Of a stretch of 64,000 nucleotides of DNA, positions 53,701 to 61,084 are shown in pieces. Location of the stretch: assembly GCA_029225165.1 (NCBI GenBank), contig JAQXVY010000034.1, forward strand, positions 1-64,000, read 5' to 3'. Within the stretch, counting starts at the first letter, position 1, and the number at the start of each line of letters is the position of its first letter. The notes beneath the pieces were generated by a model. That model made no database searches. It was not told the DNA's origin and saw only the letters and a program-made list of their open reading frames with translations. The translations under genes were made by a program, and so were the position numbers. This DNA is from Oscillospiraceae bacterium (GTDB lineage: Bacteria; Bacillota; Clostridia; Oscillospirales; Acutalibacteraceae).

Positions 53701-54106
53701 CTACACCTGTGATGTTGCAGGTTTTGTATTCGCTTACGGCTGAAAGCATTAGGGAAATAAGCTCGTTTTTATTCTTTGTGCCTGAAAAAAGAGGCATATT
53801 GTCACAACATTCATTAAGTGCAAGTGACATTAAAATTGCCTTACTGCCCTCATCTAAGGTTAGTTTTCCGTTACTTCCGTTTACTGAAAAAATGTAGTCG
53901 CAGAGCCTTGTGAAGCCCATAACCTTGATTTTCAGGGAGTCCTTTGCACCTAACATTTCAAGAAATGCTTTTTCTGTGTCAAAGGAGCTTTGGTCGGGTA
54001 CAATAAACAGGATTTTGTCTTCACCCTTACGCACCATATCTGCAAGGAGATTTTGGATACAGGTTGTTTTTCCTGTTCCGCTGTTTCCTGCTATAAAATT
54101 AAGCAT
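50750..54106 (-). CDS. addB: ATP-dependent nuclease subunit B
   Basis: The AddB subunit, 1118 residues. Walker A FIAGNSGTGKTTCIQNLL begins at residue 4, and the C-terminal RecB-like nuclease has FIRVVDYKTGVKEF. Four cysteines of the iron-sulfur staple are present, one near 780 (VYHLCKFKYFC gives Cys at the start) and the rest close to the C-terminus (CEYCPYISVC). The ATG at 54106 follows GGCGGTGA; the longest frame extends eight codons further without a good site. It precedes addA, with which it overlaps; the standard order in Firmicutes. Confidence 0.94.
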   Translation of the reverse strand: MLNFIAGNSGTGKTTCIQNLLADMVRKGEDKILFIVPDQSSFDTEKAFLEMLGAKDSLKIKVMGFTRLCDYIFSVNGSNGKLTLDEGSKAILMSLALNECCDNMPLFSGTKNKNELISLMLSAVSEYKTCNITGVDILETAKHITDETLKQKLKETSLVMDTFNLFVNKSYLDPDDYVITGLNSLKENNIFSDYIIALDSFSGFTNAELMLLEKLMSDSREFYISLTTDCQNNNELFFTTERTIRQLKRIAKNNNVKIASAKQLKDDVRFKNQDLIPILHNVYRVEKEPVESQPRDILLYECGNKYTESDFVARNIKQLIIEKGYTYDDIAVVFRDENSYDGVIDTILKKYDIPYFMDKTEDIFSKHLIKLVNSVFDVINSSYNREKVLNVLKCGLMSFTQEEISDFENYLLMWDIKGARFKKPFTDNPRGFVSEFSKGDQKLLEQINRVRETLITPIVNFKEFSKEQDPSVITKNLYNLLITYKIPENIVSMCQSLTNSGEDDFSDEQRRLWDILMNVLDKMYSILEGKKLSLKEYGELLSLQFNYTEIGYIPRSIDQVVVSGIERVRLTQKKAIFVMGCNEGIFPKSPSPSGVFTDSERKILIEQGLEVNDSALELNFKEMYLAYYALTLPSEKLYISYCNSTLSGEAMSPSSIVREVTGIYPNISFSDDSLISTSDKLWSENSAFEYTAKSVRNSSKTQYALRNYFSQKEKYGEKLKVIEKTIKDEPAKINDKDLAEKLFGKDLYLSASQVEVYHLCKFKYFCQYGLNAKELRPAQMDSLQYGTLMHYLMERFLKEHKKEEYIRYSEEKISSVISQYINDYANNELGGIDDKPARFKYLYYRMKDNAINLLIHIIEELAQSDFEPVAFELGVGEDIPNYNITLDDDTTLSVRGFIDRVDVMEKNNEKFIRVVDYKTGVKEFKIGDILYGLNLQMLIYLSAIQKNGKDYFGENIVPCVVLYQPSSTGFVSASINSTDEEIQKEQNKKLKMSGIILDNTSVIMGMDKTGKGTYIPVKIGKNGPTGGKDTLFNLAEMGMIFRNIDELLTQMAETLHRGEIEFNPAMDNYNACEYCPYISVCGYEDGKNCRQILKLNKDEVMEELKKQEKEESEDAKLD

Positions 54107-54214
54107 AATTTTCACCGCCTGTATTATCAATTATACATATTATACAATACTAGATGTACCAAAAACGGTACTTTAAAATTTAATTTTTATATATTCTTAT
54201 GAATAAGATGAATA

Positions 54215-54464
54215 CAATGTCGTCAACTTAAGGGAAATCCACCCCTCTGTCATTCATCGTCCCTTTGTCATTCCGAGCTTGTCGAGGAATCCCCTGCCTT
54301 TACCGCACACTATGTTAGTGAAATCATACTTACCTATAACCTGATATTGTCGATTTTTGTACAATTGCTTTCCTTTCAGATTCCTCGGTCGCTACGCTCC
54401 CTCGGAATGACAGGGGGTGGCTCAAAATGACCGATTGATATTTTTTCTAAAGTTGACGGCATTG
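54215..54464. mobile_element. 250-bp element with terminal inverted repeats
   Basis: Outer ends CAATGTCGTCAACTTAAG (from 54215) and, at 54464 inward, CAATGCCGTCAACTTTAG match in inverted orientation with two mismatches in about 17 bases. Inside lie two further inverted arms, TTGTCATTCCGAGC...GAGGAATC and GATTCCTC...CTCGGAATGACAGG. No protein frame is credible. It fills the gap between addB and spoIIR. A piece of the inner arm recurs at 23448-23482. No transposase is nearby. Confidence 0.7.
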
Positions 54465-54486
54465 ATGCTTTATATAAGTAAAAATT

Positions 54487-55074
54487 TCAGAAAAATGATT
54501 TGACTTTTTCAAACCATTCAACAATTTTGAATTTTACCTTGAAATTGCTGTCGTCTTTTATAAGGTCTTTTTCGCTTTCGCTTAAATTTGTGTCATTTAG
54601 GGAAATGCTTTCACCTACACAAAATGAGGGGTACATTACGCACCACCAGTTATGCCCCTCGGCTTTGCCAATTTTTATACGCAAAGCGTCATACATTCCG
54701 CTTGGAATTGTTGCGTTGCCGTATGTTCTTGTGTTGAAATACATTTTTGTTATTTCACCTGATACGGTATAGTTGTAGCCTCTGCTGTATACTTCATTTT
54801 GTGCAACTGTTAAAATATTGTTGAGGTTATCCGCTGTGATGCTGATTGTGTCGGACTTTGAGTTTGAATTTTTGTACAGATTTTTTGTGTATTCTAAGAC
54901 TTTGTTTCGCACCTTTAGCTTTAATTCTTGATCCTCTTCGCTGTCGGAATTTGCAAGGATATGAAGTCGGAAAAGCTCATTGGAAATATTTTCGCACTCC
55001 GCCTTAAAGGGTACAAGTGTAAAAATTACCGCAAAAACAAGACCGAGAGAAAGTGACTTTAATAACATTTTCAT
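54487..55074 (-). CDS. spoIIR: Stage II sporulation protein R
   Basis: Signal from the forespore that triggers activation of sigma-E through SpoIIGA in the mother cell. A 195-residue exported protein: signal peptide 1-25, then LFRLHILANSDSEEDQELKL, the family signature, followed by VRNKVLEYTK and a conserved C-terminal WWCVMYPSFC block. Expression is sigma-F-dependent in Bacillus; no clear sigma-F promoter was identified. The ribosome site GGGCAGG lies within the 3' arm of the hairpin that ends the ispE operon. Confidence 0.9.
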   Translation of the reverse strand: MKMLLKSLSLGLVFAVIFTLVPFKAECENISNELFRLHILANSDSEEDQELKLKVRNKVLEYTKNLYKNSNSKSDTISITADNLNNILTVAQNEVYSRGYNYTVSGEITKMYFNTRTYGNATIPSGMYDALRIKIGKAEGHNWWCVMYPSFCVGESISLNDTNLSESEKDLIKDDSNFKVKFKIVEWFEKVKSFF

Positions 55075-55078
55075 ATAT

Positions 55079-55117
55079 AAAAACCTGCCCTTCGATAAGA
55101 ATATGGACAGGTTTTTT
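55079..55117 (-). terminator. Terminator at the end of the ispE operon
   Basis: On the minus strand AAAACCTGTCC pairs with GGGCAGGTTTT with one mismatch, followed by TTTATATATG. The end of the hairpin falls 4 bases before the spoIIR ATG, so hairpin and spoIIR ribosome site overlap. Confidence 0.7.
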
Positions 55118-55129
55118 ATTTTTATTCAA

Positions 55130-55999
55130 TTATATAACGGAACATCCGATTTTGATAGGTTTGCAAACAAAGGTTTTTCTGTAATTTTCTTTAAGTGCAT
55201 TTGCACAGTTTTCGGCCTGTTTTTCTGTTTTGAAAACACCGAAAACTGCTGAGCCTGAGCCACTCATACAAGCACCCTTTGCCTTGTAATCATACATAAA
55301 CTTTTTGATGTGGTTGACCTCTTTAATGTTAAGAAAAACATCAAAATCGTTGTACATTGATGTGACAACAGAGTTTAGGCTACGCAGATATATCCCCTTT
55401 ACAACCTCATCGGAATACTTAAACTGCTTTACGGACTGTGCGTCAATGGCATCATATGCCTCTTTCGTGGAAACATTTATGTCAGGCTTACACACAACAA
55501 TATAGCAGTCAGGCATTGGACGGAGTTTTTCCATATCTGTGCCTATGCCTGTGGCAAGTTGAGTACCACCATTTATAAAGAAAGGTACATCTGCGCCGAT
55601 ATAGGAGCAGATTTCTTCCATTTCCTTGTCCTTTAGGTGGGTGTTGAACATCACATTAAGTCCCATAACCACAGCGGCACCGTCGGAACTGCCACCACCG
55701 AGGCCTGCCTGGGAGGGAATTACCTTTTCTATATGAATACTTATACCTGTATTCTTTACACCTGTGGTGCGGAAAAATCTTTCCGCTGATTTGTATGCTA
55801 TATTTCTTTCGTCACAGGGAACATTTTTATCGTTACAGGAAATTGTGATTTCTTCACTGTCGTTTTGGGTTATGGTTACTGTGTCGTATAGAGAAATTGC
55901 CTGAAGAACAAGGCTTACTGTGTGGTAGCCGTCAGGTCTTCTGCCCATTACATCCACAGCAAGGTTTACCTTTGCAGGGGCATTAACTGTTATTTTCAT
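55130..55999 (-). CDS. ispE: 4-diphosphocytidyl-2-C-methyl-D-erythritol kinase
   Basis: Phosphorylates the 2-position in the MEP route to isoprenoid precursors. A 289-residue GHMP kinase. The N-terminal MKITVNAPAKVNLAVDVMGRR carries the substrate Lys and Asn, the ATP loop is PSQAGLGGGSSDGAAVVMG, and GACMSGSGSAVFGVFK is the C-terminal glycine loop. The ATG at 55999 with GGAG 7 bases upstream is preferred; a frame nine codons longer exists. It overlaps the aminotransferase gene by 17 bases. Last gene of the operon. Confidence 0.93.
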   Translation of the reverse strand: MKITVNAPAKVNLAVDVMGRRPDGYHTVSLVLQAISLYDTVTITQNDSEEITISCNDKNVPCDERNIAYKSAERFFRTTGVKNTGISIHIEKVIPSQAGLGGGSSDGAAVVMGLNVMFNTHLKDKEMEEICSYIGADVPFFINGGTQLATGIGTDMEKLRPMPDCYIVVCKPDINVSTKEAYDAIDAQSVKQFKYSDEVVKGIYLRSLNSVVTSMYNDFDVFLNIKEVNHIKKFMYDYKAKGACMSGSGSAVFGVFKTEKQAENCANALKENYRKTFVCKPIKIGCSVI

Positions 56000-57167
56000 C
56001 TTTAATCTCCTGAAGGAAGCTTTCAATCCGTTTCATTGCCTTGGAAATATTTGCAAGGGAATTGCAGTAGGAAACTCTTATAAAGCCCTCTCCGCTTTCG
56101 CCGAAGGCATTGCCGGGTACTACTGCAACATGCTTTTCTTTGATTAGTCTTGTGCAAAATTCCTCGGAGGAAAGTCCTGTGCTTTTGATACAAGGGAAGC
56201 AATAAAATGCGCCCTTTGGCTCAAAACAGGTAAGTCCCAACTTTTCAAAGGAGCCGACTATGAAATTCTTACGCATTTCATACTCACTTCTCATACTCTC
56301 TATGTCGTTATCGCCCTTTTTAAGAGCCTCAATGGCGGCATACTGAGCGGTTGTCGGGGCACTCATAATGCAAAACTGGTGAAGCTTTGTCATTTGTGAC
56401 AAAATTTCCTTTGGACCTAAGGCGTAGCCAAGTCGCCAGCCTGTCATAGCGTAGGACTTACTGAAGCCGTTTACTACAATAGTTCTTTCGTACATTCCGT
56501 CAATATTTGCGATTGATATATGACGCTGTTCGTTATATGTAAGCTCGGCATATATTTCGTCGGAAAGCACCATAATATCGTGCTTTTTGATAACCTGTGC
56601 AATTTTCTCCAAATCTTCCTTTTCCATAATACCGCCGGTTGGGTTGTTTGGATATGGAAGAATTAACAGTTTAGTTTTGTCAGTGATTGCCTTTTCCAAG
56701 TCCTCGGGAACAACTCTGAACTCGTTTTCAACCTTGGTGTCCATTAAAACAGGAGTTGCACCTGCCATTAGGGTCAAAGGTTCGTAACATACAAATGAGG
56801 GCTGTGGGATAATTACCTCGTCACCGGGACCTGCAAGACACCTTATTGCAACATCTATTGCCTCACTACCGCCAACGGTTACAAGCACCTGAGTTGCAGG
56901 GTCGTATTTTAAATTAAATCTTCTGCTATAATAATTGGAAATTTCTTCCCTTAATGCAGTAAAACCTCTGTTGGGAGTGTACCATGTTTTGCCCATTTGA
57001 AGGGAATTTATGCCCTCTTCACGAACATGCCACGGTGTTTTGAAATCCGGCTCACCAACAGAAAGGGATATTACATTATCCATTTCAGAGGCAATATCAA
57101 AGAACTTTCTGATTCCGGAAGGCTTTACCGACTGTATTTTTCTGTTTATAACCTTCTGATAATCCAT
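55983..57167 (-). CDS. Class I/II aminotransferase (PatA-like)
   Basis: A 394-residue PLP enzyme. The Lys that holds PLP is in VVNGFSKSYAMTGWRLGYA (SFSK-type motif), with PYPNNPTGG and the preceding DEIYAELTY giving the PLP Asp and Tyr, and an Arg near the end (GEGFIRVSYC) binds the carboxylate. Similar Firmicutes enzymes act on aromatic or aspartate-type amino acids; the amino acid here is unclear. The gene begins at the A of the TAA stop of the Lrp-type gene, indicating coupling. The regulator upstream could control it. Confidence 0.9.
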   Translation of the reverse strand: MDYQKVINRKIQSVKPSGIRKFFDIASEMDNVISLSVGEPDFKTPWHVREEGINSLQMGKTWYTPNRGFTALREEISNYYSRRFNLKYDPATQVLVTVGGSEAIDVAIRCLAGPGDEVIIPQPSFVCYEPLTLMAGATPVLMDTKVENEFRVVPEDLEKAITDKTKLLILPYPNNPTGGIMEKEDLEKIAQVIKKHDIMVLSDEIYAELTYNEQRHISIANIDGMYERTIVVNGFSKSYAMTGWRLGYALGPKEILSQMTKLHQFCIMSAPTTAQYAAIEALKKGDNDIESMRSEYEMRKNFIVGSFEKLGLTCFEPKGAFYCFPCIKSTGLSSEEFCTRLIKEKHVAVVPGNAFGESGEGFIRVSYCNSLANISKAMKRIESFLQEIKDENNS

Positions 57168-57649
57168 TAGATAACAAAACTCCTTTTATCTTCCTGTTCA
57201 ATAGTTTCAACCATATCTACTCCCCCATCCTTGTAGTTTTTAAGGATAAAGTTTGTTTGACAGGAAACAACATTGGCTATTGGAGAAAGCCTACGGCTGA
57301 CGAAGGAAGCAACATCATTCATTGTGCTGCCTGTTACAACAAGGGAAAGGTCATAGGAGCCTGCAATAAGGTTAACTGTTTTTACCTCGTCAAAGGACAT
57401 AATTTCCTCGGCAATTCTGTCAAAGCCTGACTCCCTTTCAGGAGTAACCTTAACCTCAATTATTGCTGAAACCTGTGGTGAATCCAGCTTTTCCCAATTT
57501 ACTATTGCCTTGTAGCCTTTGATGATGCCCTTGTCCTCATATTCCTTGATTTGAGCTCTTATGTAATCCTCCGGCTCATTTAAAATGAGCGCAAGTTCGG
57601 AATTTGTATAGTTTGAATTTTCTGATAAAAGCTTGAGTAGTTTATTCAT
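57167..57649 (-). CDS. Lrp/AsnC family transcriptional regulator
   Basis: A 160-residue regulator: N-terminal winged helix-turn-helix (about 5-55, SELALILNEPEDYIRAQIKEYED) and a C-terminal RAM ligand-binding domain (about 65-150, SAIIEVKVTPERESGFDRI, VNLIAGSYDLSLVVTG). It binds an amino acid or derivative, probably regulating the aminotransferase just downstream, whose ATG overlaps this stop codon. The ATG at 57649 is the natural start; a GTG four codons earlier is possible. Confidence 0.88.
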   Translation of the reverse strand: MNKLLKLLSENSNYTNSELALILNEPEDYIRAQIKEYEDKGIIKGYKAIVNWEKLDSPQVSAIIEVKVTPERESGFDRIAEEIMSFDEVKTVNLIAGSYDLSLVVTGSTMNDVASFVSRRLSPIANVVSCQTNFILKNYKDGGVDMVETIEQEDKRSFVI

Positions 57650-57657
57650 AATGCACC

Positions 57658-58146
57658 TCACACAGTTTGTAGTTGTTTTTCATCCGCTGACTGAAGTAAA
57701 TCAACGCATATTGCAGAGGCAACCAGCAAAAGTTCTCTGGAGCCCTCTGTTATGTCTATTTCATAACAATCATTACTTCTTGACCAAGTACCTCTGTGGG
57801 TAAGCAGGACTGTATTGTCGTTGTCAACAACCTCAAAGTTTTTAGTCCTCAGGTCGCCACGAATACGCCAGCTTATCCCGTAATAATAGCACATTTGACG
57901 AGAAGTATTTTTGTTAAAAATAAGCCTGATTGTAATCTTATTATCCTTGATAGTAAAAGCCTTTAGCATAGGCAGAGGTACAGTAGTTATACTGCACAGC
58001 CTGTTAAAGCTTTTATCGGTGATTGACAGAGTAAAGTGGGAATGTCGGTTATCCCTGCCCACATAGAACTTTTCTTTGCCCAGCTCATCAAAAACCATAA
58101 AGAGAGCACCGTCAGAAGAAATATCTCTTTTTATAAAAAGCTTCAT
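57658..58146 (-). CDS. LURP-one-related/DUF567 (YxjI-like) protein
   Basis: A 162-residue soluble beta-barrel-like protein, close to the tubby-like YxjI family. Features are MKLFIKRDISSDGALFMVFDE, then a strand-turn-strand alternation with conserved Gly and Trp (YGISWRIRGDLRTKNFEV) and a C-terminal helix (ELLLVASAICVDLLQ). No function is established; phospholipid scramblase-type proteins share the fold. It precedes the Lrp regulator with a 4-base overlap to that gene's longest frame, and follows the polysaccharide genes. Confidence 0.75.
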   Translation of the reverse strand: MKLFIKRDISSDGALFMVFDELGKEKFYVGRDNRHSHFTLSITDKSFNRLCSITTVPLPMLKAFTIKDNKITIRLIFNKNTSRQMCYYYGISWRIRGDLRTKNFEVVDNDNTVLLTHRGTWSRSNDCYEIDITEGSRELLLVASAICVDLLQSADEKQLQTV

Positions 58147-58167
58147 ACAATCACCTTAGTTTATTCT

Positions 58168-59622
58168 TTACAACAAAGTCGGTTTAATACTCTGTTTAAA
58201 ACTTAGGTTATCCCTTTGGTCAATGGTTCTGTCCCTGAAATTGTAGCAGGTAATTTGACCCAAAATAAACCAAAAGAAAATCACCATAAATGATATATCA
58301 TATAGTATTGCCTTTTCAAAACAGGCAAATCCAAGGTATGCGACAATAAAGCTGAACATACAGGGGAAAACTGTGTGTTCAAGACTTTTACCCTTGATGA
58401 AGAGATACCTTGTTATTGAGAAACCGTTTCTAAAGGCAAATATCATAAACAGTAAAAATCCAAAAATGCCTGAGCATACAAGTATTGTTATGTAGGCATT
58501 GTGTATGTCTGTGGTGAATGTTGCAAACAGACTTGCAAAGTCACCGCTGTAAAGGTTTGAAAAATGGAGTCCGTCTTCAAAGAAATCGTAGCTGTACTTT
58601 AGAATATTTCCCTTGCCGATACCCTCCAAAGGGTAGTGAGAGAAAATTGTCATAGCCTGACTCCAAAGGGTAAATCTGCCGGAGTCAACATTTGCGTTCT
58701 CGTGTTCAAAGGTTATTTCTTCGTCCTCAATTTCCGTAATGGAGTCGCTGTCGTTGACAATAACCTCATTTGCGCTGTTTATCACAGCGGCTACACCAAG
58801 CTGACAAACACTTCTTAGGAAGAATGTACAGAAAATTATTACAACACCTGCAAGAAGGGTTGAAATGAACCTTAGAACAAGCTGTTTTCTTCCGTAATCA
58901 CCCTTTGAGGCGATAAATTTTGTAATTACAAAAACAATAATATATCCTAAGAACAGCACAAGACTTGCGTTGCTGTCGCTTAAAAACAGAGTAAAAATAC
59001 TGATAAAAAGACCTGTTGCAAGCCAAATACGAGATGTTTTGGGCAAATCGGAATTTTTACTGCTGAACTTGTGTATAGTTAAGATGTGGATACAAAATAC
59101 AACTACAACAGAGGAAAATCCCGAAAGGTTTGGGTTAATAAAAAGTCCTGTGTATCTGTTTTCGTAAATAATAAGGTCTATCCACTCGTTATGATATGAC
59201 ACATTACACAAAAGGCAGATGATACCTGCAATTTGAATTAATGTAACCATATATAGGAAAATCCTTGCTACTGTATACAGCTCGTGTTTGATGTTGGTTT
59301 CAGGCTCGGTATGAACACCGTAAAACATAAAAAAGCAAATGCACATAAACACAATAAACAGCATATTTATTAGGAAATTATCTGTTATATGTATAAGTGC
59401 GGTAATTAAATTCATAGCCAAAAAAGCAATTGCCCAAATGCCAAACTCCATCTTTTTGTAAGCCTTGTACTTTATGATGTTTCTTAGTGTAAGGTAAACT
59501 CCCCACACACCTAAAACAACCAGTGCAACATAGGCAGGAATTTGCAAAAAGGCAATATTAGTAAAGAAAAGGCACAGCACAAAGCTAATTCTAAAGTAGC
59601 TTGAGTTATTGATTAAACTAAT
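58168..59622 (-). CDS. O-antigen ligase/polymerase family membrane protein with ATT start
   Basis: A 484-residue protein with about twelve helices and a large extracellular loop (about 290-350) holding HENANVDSGRFTLWSQAM and HYPLEGIGKG, the RxxLW and H-x-PL-x-G marks of the Wzy_C (O-antigen ligase) family. It would join or polymerise polysaccharide repeat units. No ATG, GTG or TTG is near the ribosome site GGAGG that lies 13 bases after the end of the previous gene; an ATT (59620-59622) lies 8 bases after it and extends the first helix naturally. A GTG at 59580 is the alternative, without a ribosome site. Confidence 0.85.
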   Translation of the reverse strand: MSLINNSSYFRISFVLCLFFTNIAFLQIPAYVALVVLGVWGVYLTLRNIIKYKAYKKMEFGIWAIAFLAMNLITALIHITDNFLINMLFIVFMCICFFMFYGVHTEPETNIKHELYTVARIFLYMVTLIQIAGIICLLCNVSYHNEWIDLIIYENRYTGLFINPNLSGFSSVVVVFCIHILTIHKFSSKNSDLPKTSRIWLATGLFISIFTLFLSDSNASLVLFLGYIIVFVITKFIASKGDYGRKQLVLRFISTLLAGVVIIFCTFFLRSVCQLGVAAVINSANEVIVNDSDSITEIEDEEITFEHENANVDSGRFTLWSQAMTIFSHYPLEGIGKGNILKYSYDFFEDGLHFSNLYSGDFASLFATFTTDIHNAYITILVCSGIFGFLLFMIFAFRNGFSITRYLFIKGKSLEHTVFPCMFSFIVAYLGFACFEKAILYDISFMVIFFWFILGQITCYNFRDRTIDQRDNLSFKQSIKPTLL

Positions 59623-59634
59623 GACAGCCGCCTC

Positions 59635-60324
59635 CTATCCTTTGAATACTTCTTTAACGGTTTTTATCATTATGCTAAGATCTCTTCTAAAGCCAAAACG
59701 CTGTAAATATTTTAGGTTGTATCTCATTTTGTCAGGGAGAATTCTGTTTATATACACGGCGTCAACATCATCTCCGTCTTTTAACAGCTTATCCTCGTCC
59801 TTATATTTGATTGAGGCAAAGCTGGTTATACCCGCCGGCAAAAGAAGTGTTGCGTAATAGGCAGGTGCGTAGCAATCAACATATTTTACAACCTCGGGAC
59901 GAGTTCCTACAATAGACATTTTACCTGTAAGCACATGAAAAATTTGAGGAAGTTCGTCAAGACGGTATTTGCGAAGTGCTCGTCCGATAAGCGTAACACG
60001 CTCGTCACCCTCTTTAGTGAGCAGCTCACCGCACTGGTCAGAGCCTACAATCATTGTGCGGAATTTGAGTATTCTAAAGCGCTTACCGTACCTTGTTACT
60101 CGCTCCTGCTTATAAAATACAGGACCTTTTGTTGCGCTGATTTTGATTATCAGGGCAATAACAAGCATTGGAATACAAAGCAATACAATGAGAATTAAAG
60201 CCAAAACAACATCTGTAATTCTCTTTAAAAGAATACTTCGCTTTTTACGGGAAAGAATATCATAATACTTCTTAACTTCTTCATTTTGAAATTCAGCCGG
60301 AAGCTTATCAAAGGACTTTAACAA
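59635..60324 (-). CDS. Undecaprenyl-phosphate sugar transferase
   Basis: A 229-residue initiating glycosyltransferase of the bacterial sugar transferase (PF02397) type: one membrane helix (about 38-60), then the KISATKGPVFYKQERVTRYGKRF block, KFRTM, LRKYRLDELPQI and MSIVGTRPEV motifs. It would transfer a sugar phosphate to undecaprenyl phosphate, the first step of capsule or exopolysaccharide assembly. The ligase/polymerase gene follows directly. A TTG start is used, 7 bases after GGAGG. Other glycosyltransferases are not in the window. Confidence 0.9.
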   Translation of the reverse strand: MLKSFDKLPAEFQNEEVKKYYDILSRKKRSILLKRITDVVLALILIVLLCIPMLVIALIIKISATKGPVFYKQERVTRYGKRFRILKFRTMIVGSDQCGELLTKEGDERVTLIGRALRKYRLDELPQIFHVLTGKMSIVGTRPEVVKYVDCYAPAYYATLLLPAGITSFASIKYKDEDKLLKDGDDVDAVYINRILPDKMRYNLKYLQRFGFRRDLSIMIKTVKEVFKG

Positions 60325-60494
60325 AATAAATCCTCCTTAAGTGTACTATATACACATATATTTATAAGGTATATTATATAACAAAGGAATGATTAAATCA
60401 ATAATTTTTATAGTTTTGAAAGCATTCTTAATTATTACCATTATTTTATGACATTTTTGTGAAAATAGTTACAAATAAAGAATTAAAAATACTC

Positions 60495-60524
60495 TTGACT
60501 TATGCTATATAGATAATGTAAAAT
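60495..60524 (+). promoter_or_regulatory. Promoter of the DUF1292 gene
   Basis: TTGACT (60495-60500) and TAAAAT (60519-60524) with an 18-base spacer, 27 bases before the ATG. The other strand carries the sugar transferase gene, so the gap 60325-60551 is a divergent promoter region. Confidence 0.6.
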
Positions 60525-60551
60525 ATAGTTAAAGAAATTGAGGTGAAGAAA

Positions 60552-60854
60552 ATGGATAACGAATTCACACCGGATCTCATTACTCTCATTGATGAAGAAA
60601 ACAATGAGCATACTTTTGAGATACTTGACAAAATAGTAGAGGACGATAATGAGTATTTGGCACTTTATCCTGTTTTTGATAATGCTGAGGATAGTGTGAA
60701 CGACTCCGGAGAATACTACATTATGGAGGTTATTCTGAACGACGACGGCGAAGAAGAGCTTGCCGAGCTTGATGATGAGGACCTTCTTGACAGACTTGCA
60801 CAGCAGTTTGAAGAAAGATTTGCAAGTATGTTTGATGATGAGGACGAAGAATAA
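60552..60854 (+). CDS. DUF1292 acidic protein (YrzB-like)
   Basis: A 100-residue, strongly acidic soluble protein. The DUF1292 core is LITLIDEENNEHTFEILDKI and EYYIMEVI, followed by an acidic C-terminus ending FDDEDEE. The family is ubiquitous in Firmicutes, often next to the Holliday-junction resolvase or alanyl-tRNA synthetase; here it stands before a 6S-like RNA. Function unknown. The ATG at 60552 lies just after GAGGTGAAGAAA; a GTG three codons upstream is too close to that site. Confidence 0.85.
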   Translation: MDNEFTPDLITLIDEENNEHTFEILDKIVEDDNEYLALYPVFDNAEDSVNDSGEYYIMEVILNDDGEEELAELDDEDLLDRLAQQFEERFASMFDDEDEE

Positions 60855-60875
60855 TTATTATTTTTAACTTAATAA

Positions 60876-61055
60876 ACCCCCTGCCTGATTTGCGAATATG
60901 CGAAAATAACCCTACAACTTTTAAATCGGGAGCACGGACTCCATTGGCGGTGTTGAAGACCCTTTGATTCATCGGGGATCCTAATGCCTGTGGGAGTGCA
61001 CCCACCTGTCGTTTTGTAGGCAGGTTATATTTAAGCATTTACGGTCAGGCGGGGT
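60876..61055 (+). ncRNA. ssrS: 6S RNA candidate
   Basis: A 180-base segment without gene closes on itself: CCCCCTGCCTGA near 60877-60888 pairs with TCAGGCGGGG at 61045-61054, and inner pairs AAATAACC/GGTTATATTT and CCTACAA/TTGTAGG build a long rod interrupted by bulges, topped by GTGGG/CCCAC. The GGAGCACGGACTCC and GGGGATCCTAATG lines resemble 6S RNA of Clostridia as I recall it. A T-rich stretch follows. It would bind and inhibit RNA polymerase. It begins 22 bases after the DUF1292 stop. Confidence 0.7.
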
Positions 61056-61084
61056 ATTTTTATATTTTTTTTGCGAGGTTTTGT

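Noticed and set aside
60730-61038. Minus-strand open frame across the 6S-like RNA
   Set aside because: It lies on the opposite strand of a structured RNA candidate and the DUF1292 gene, and has no ribosome site.
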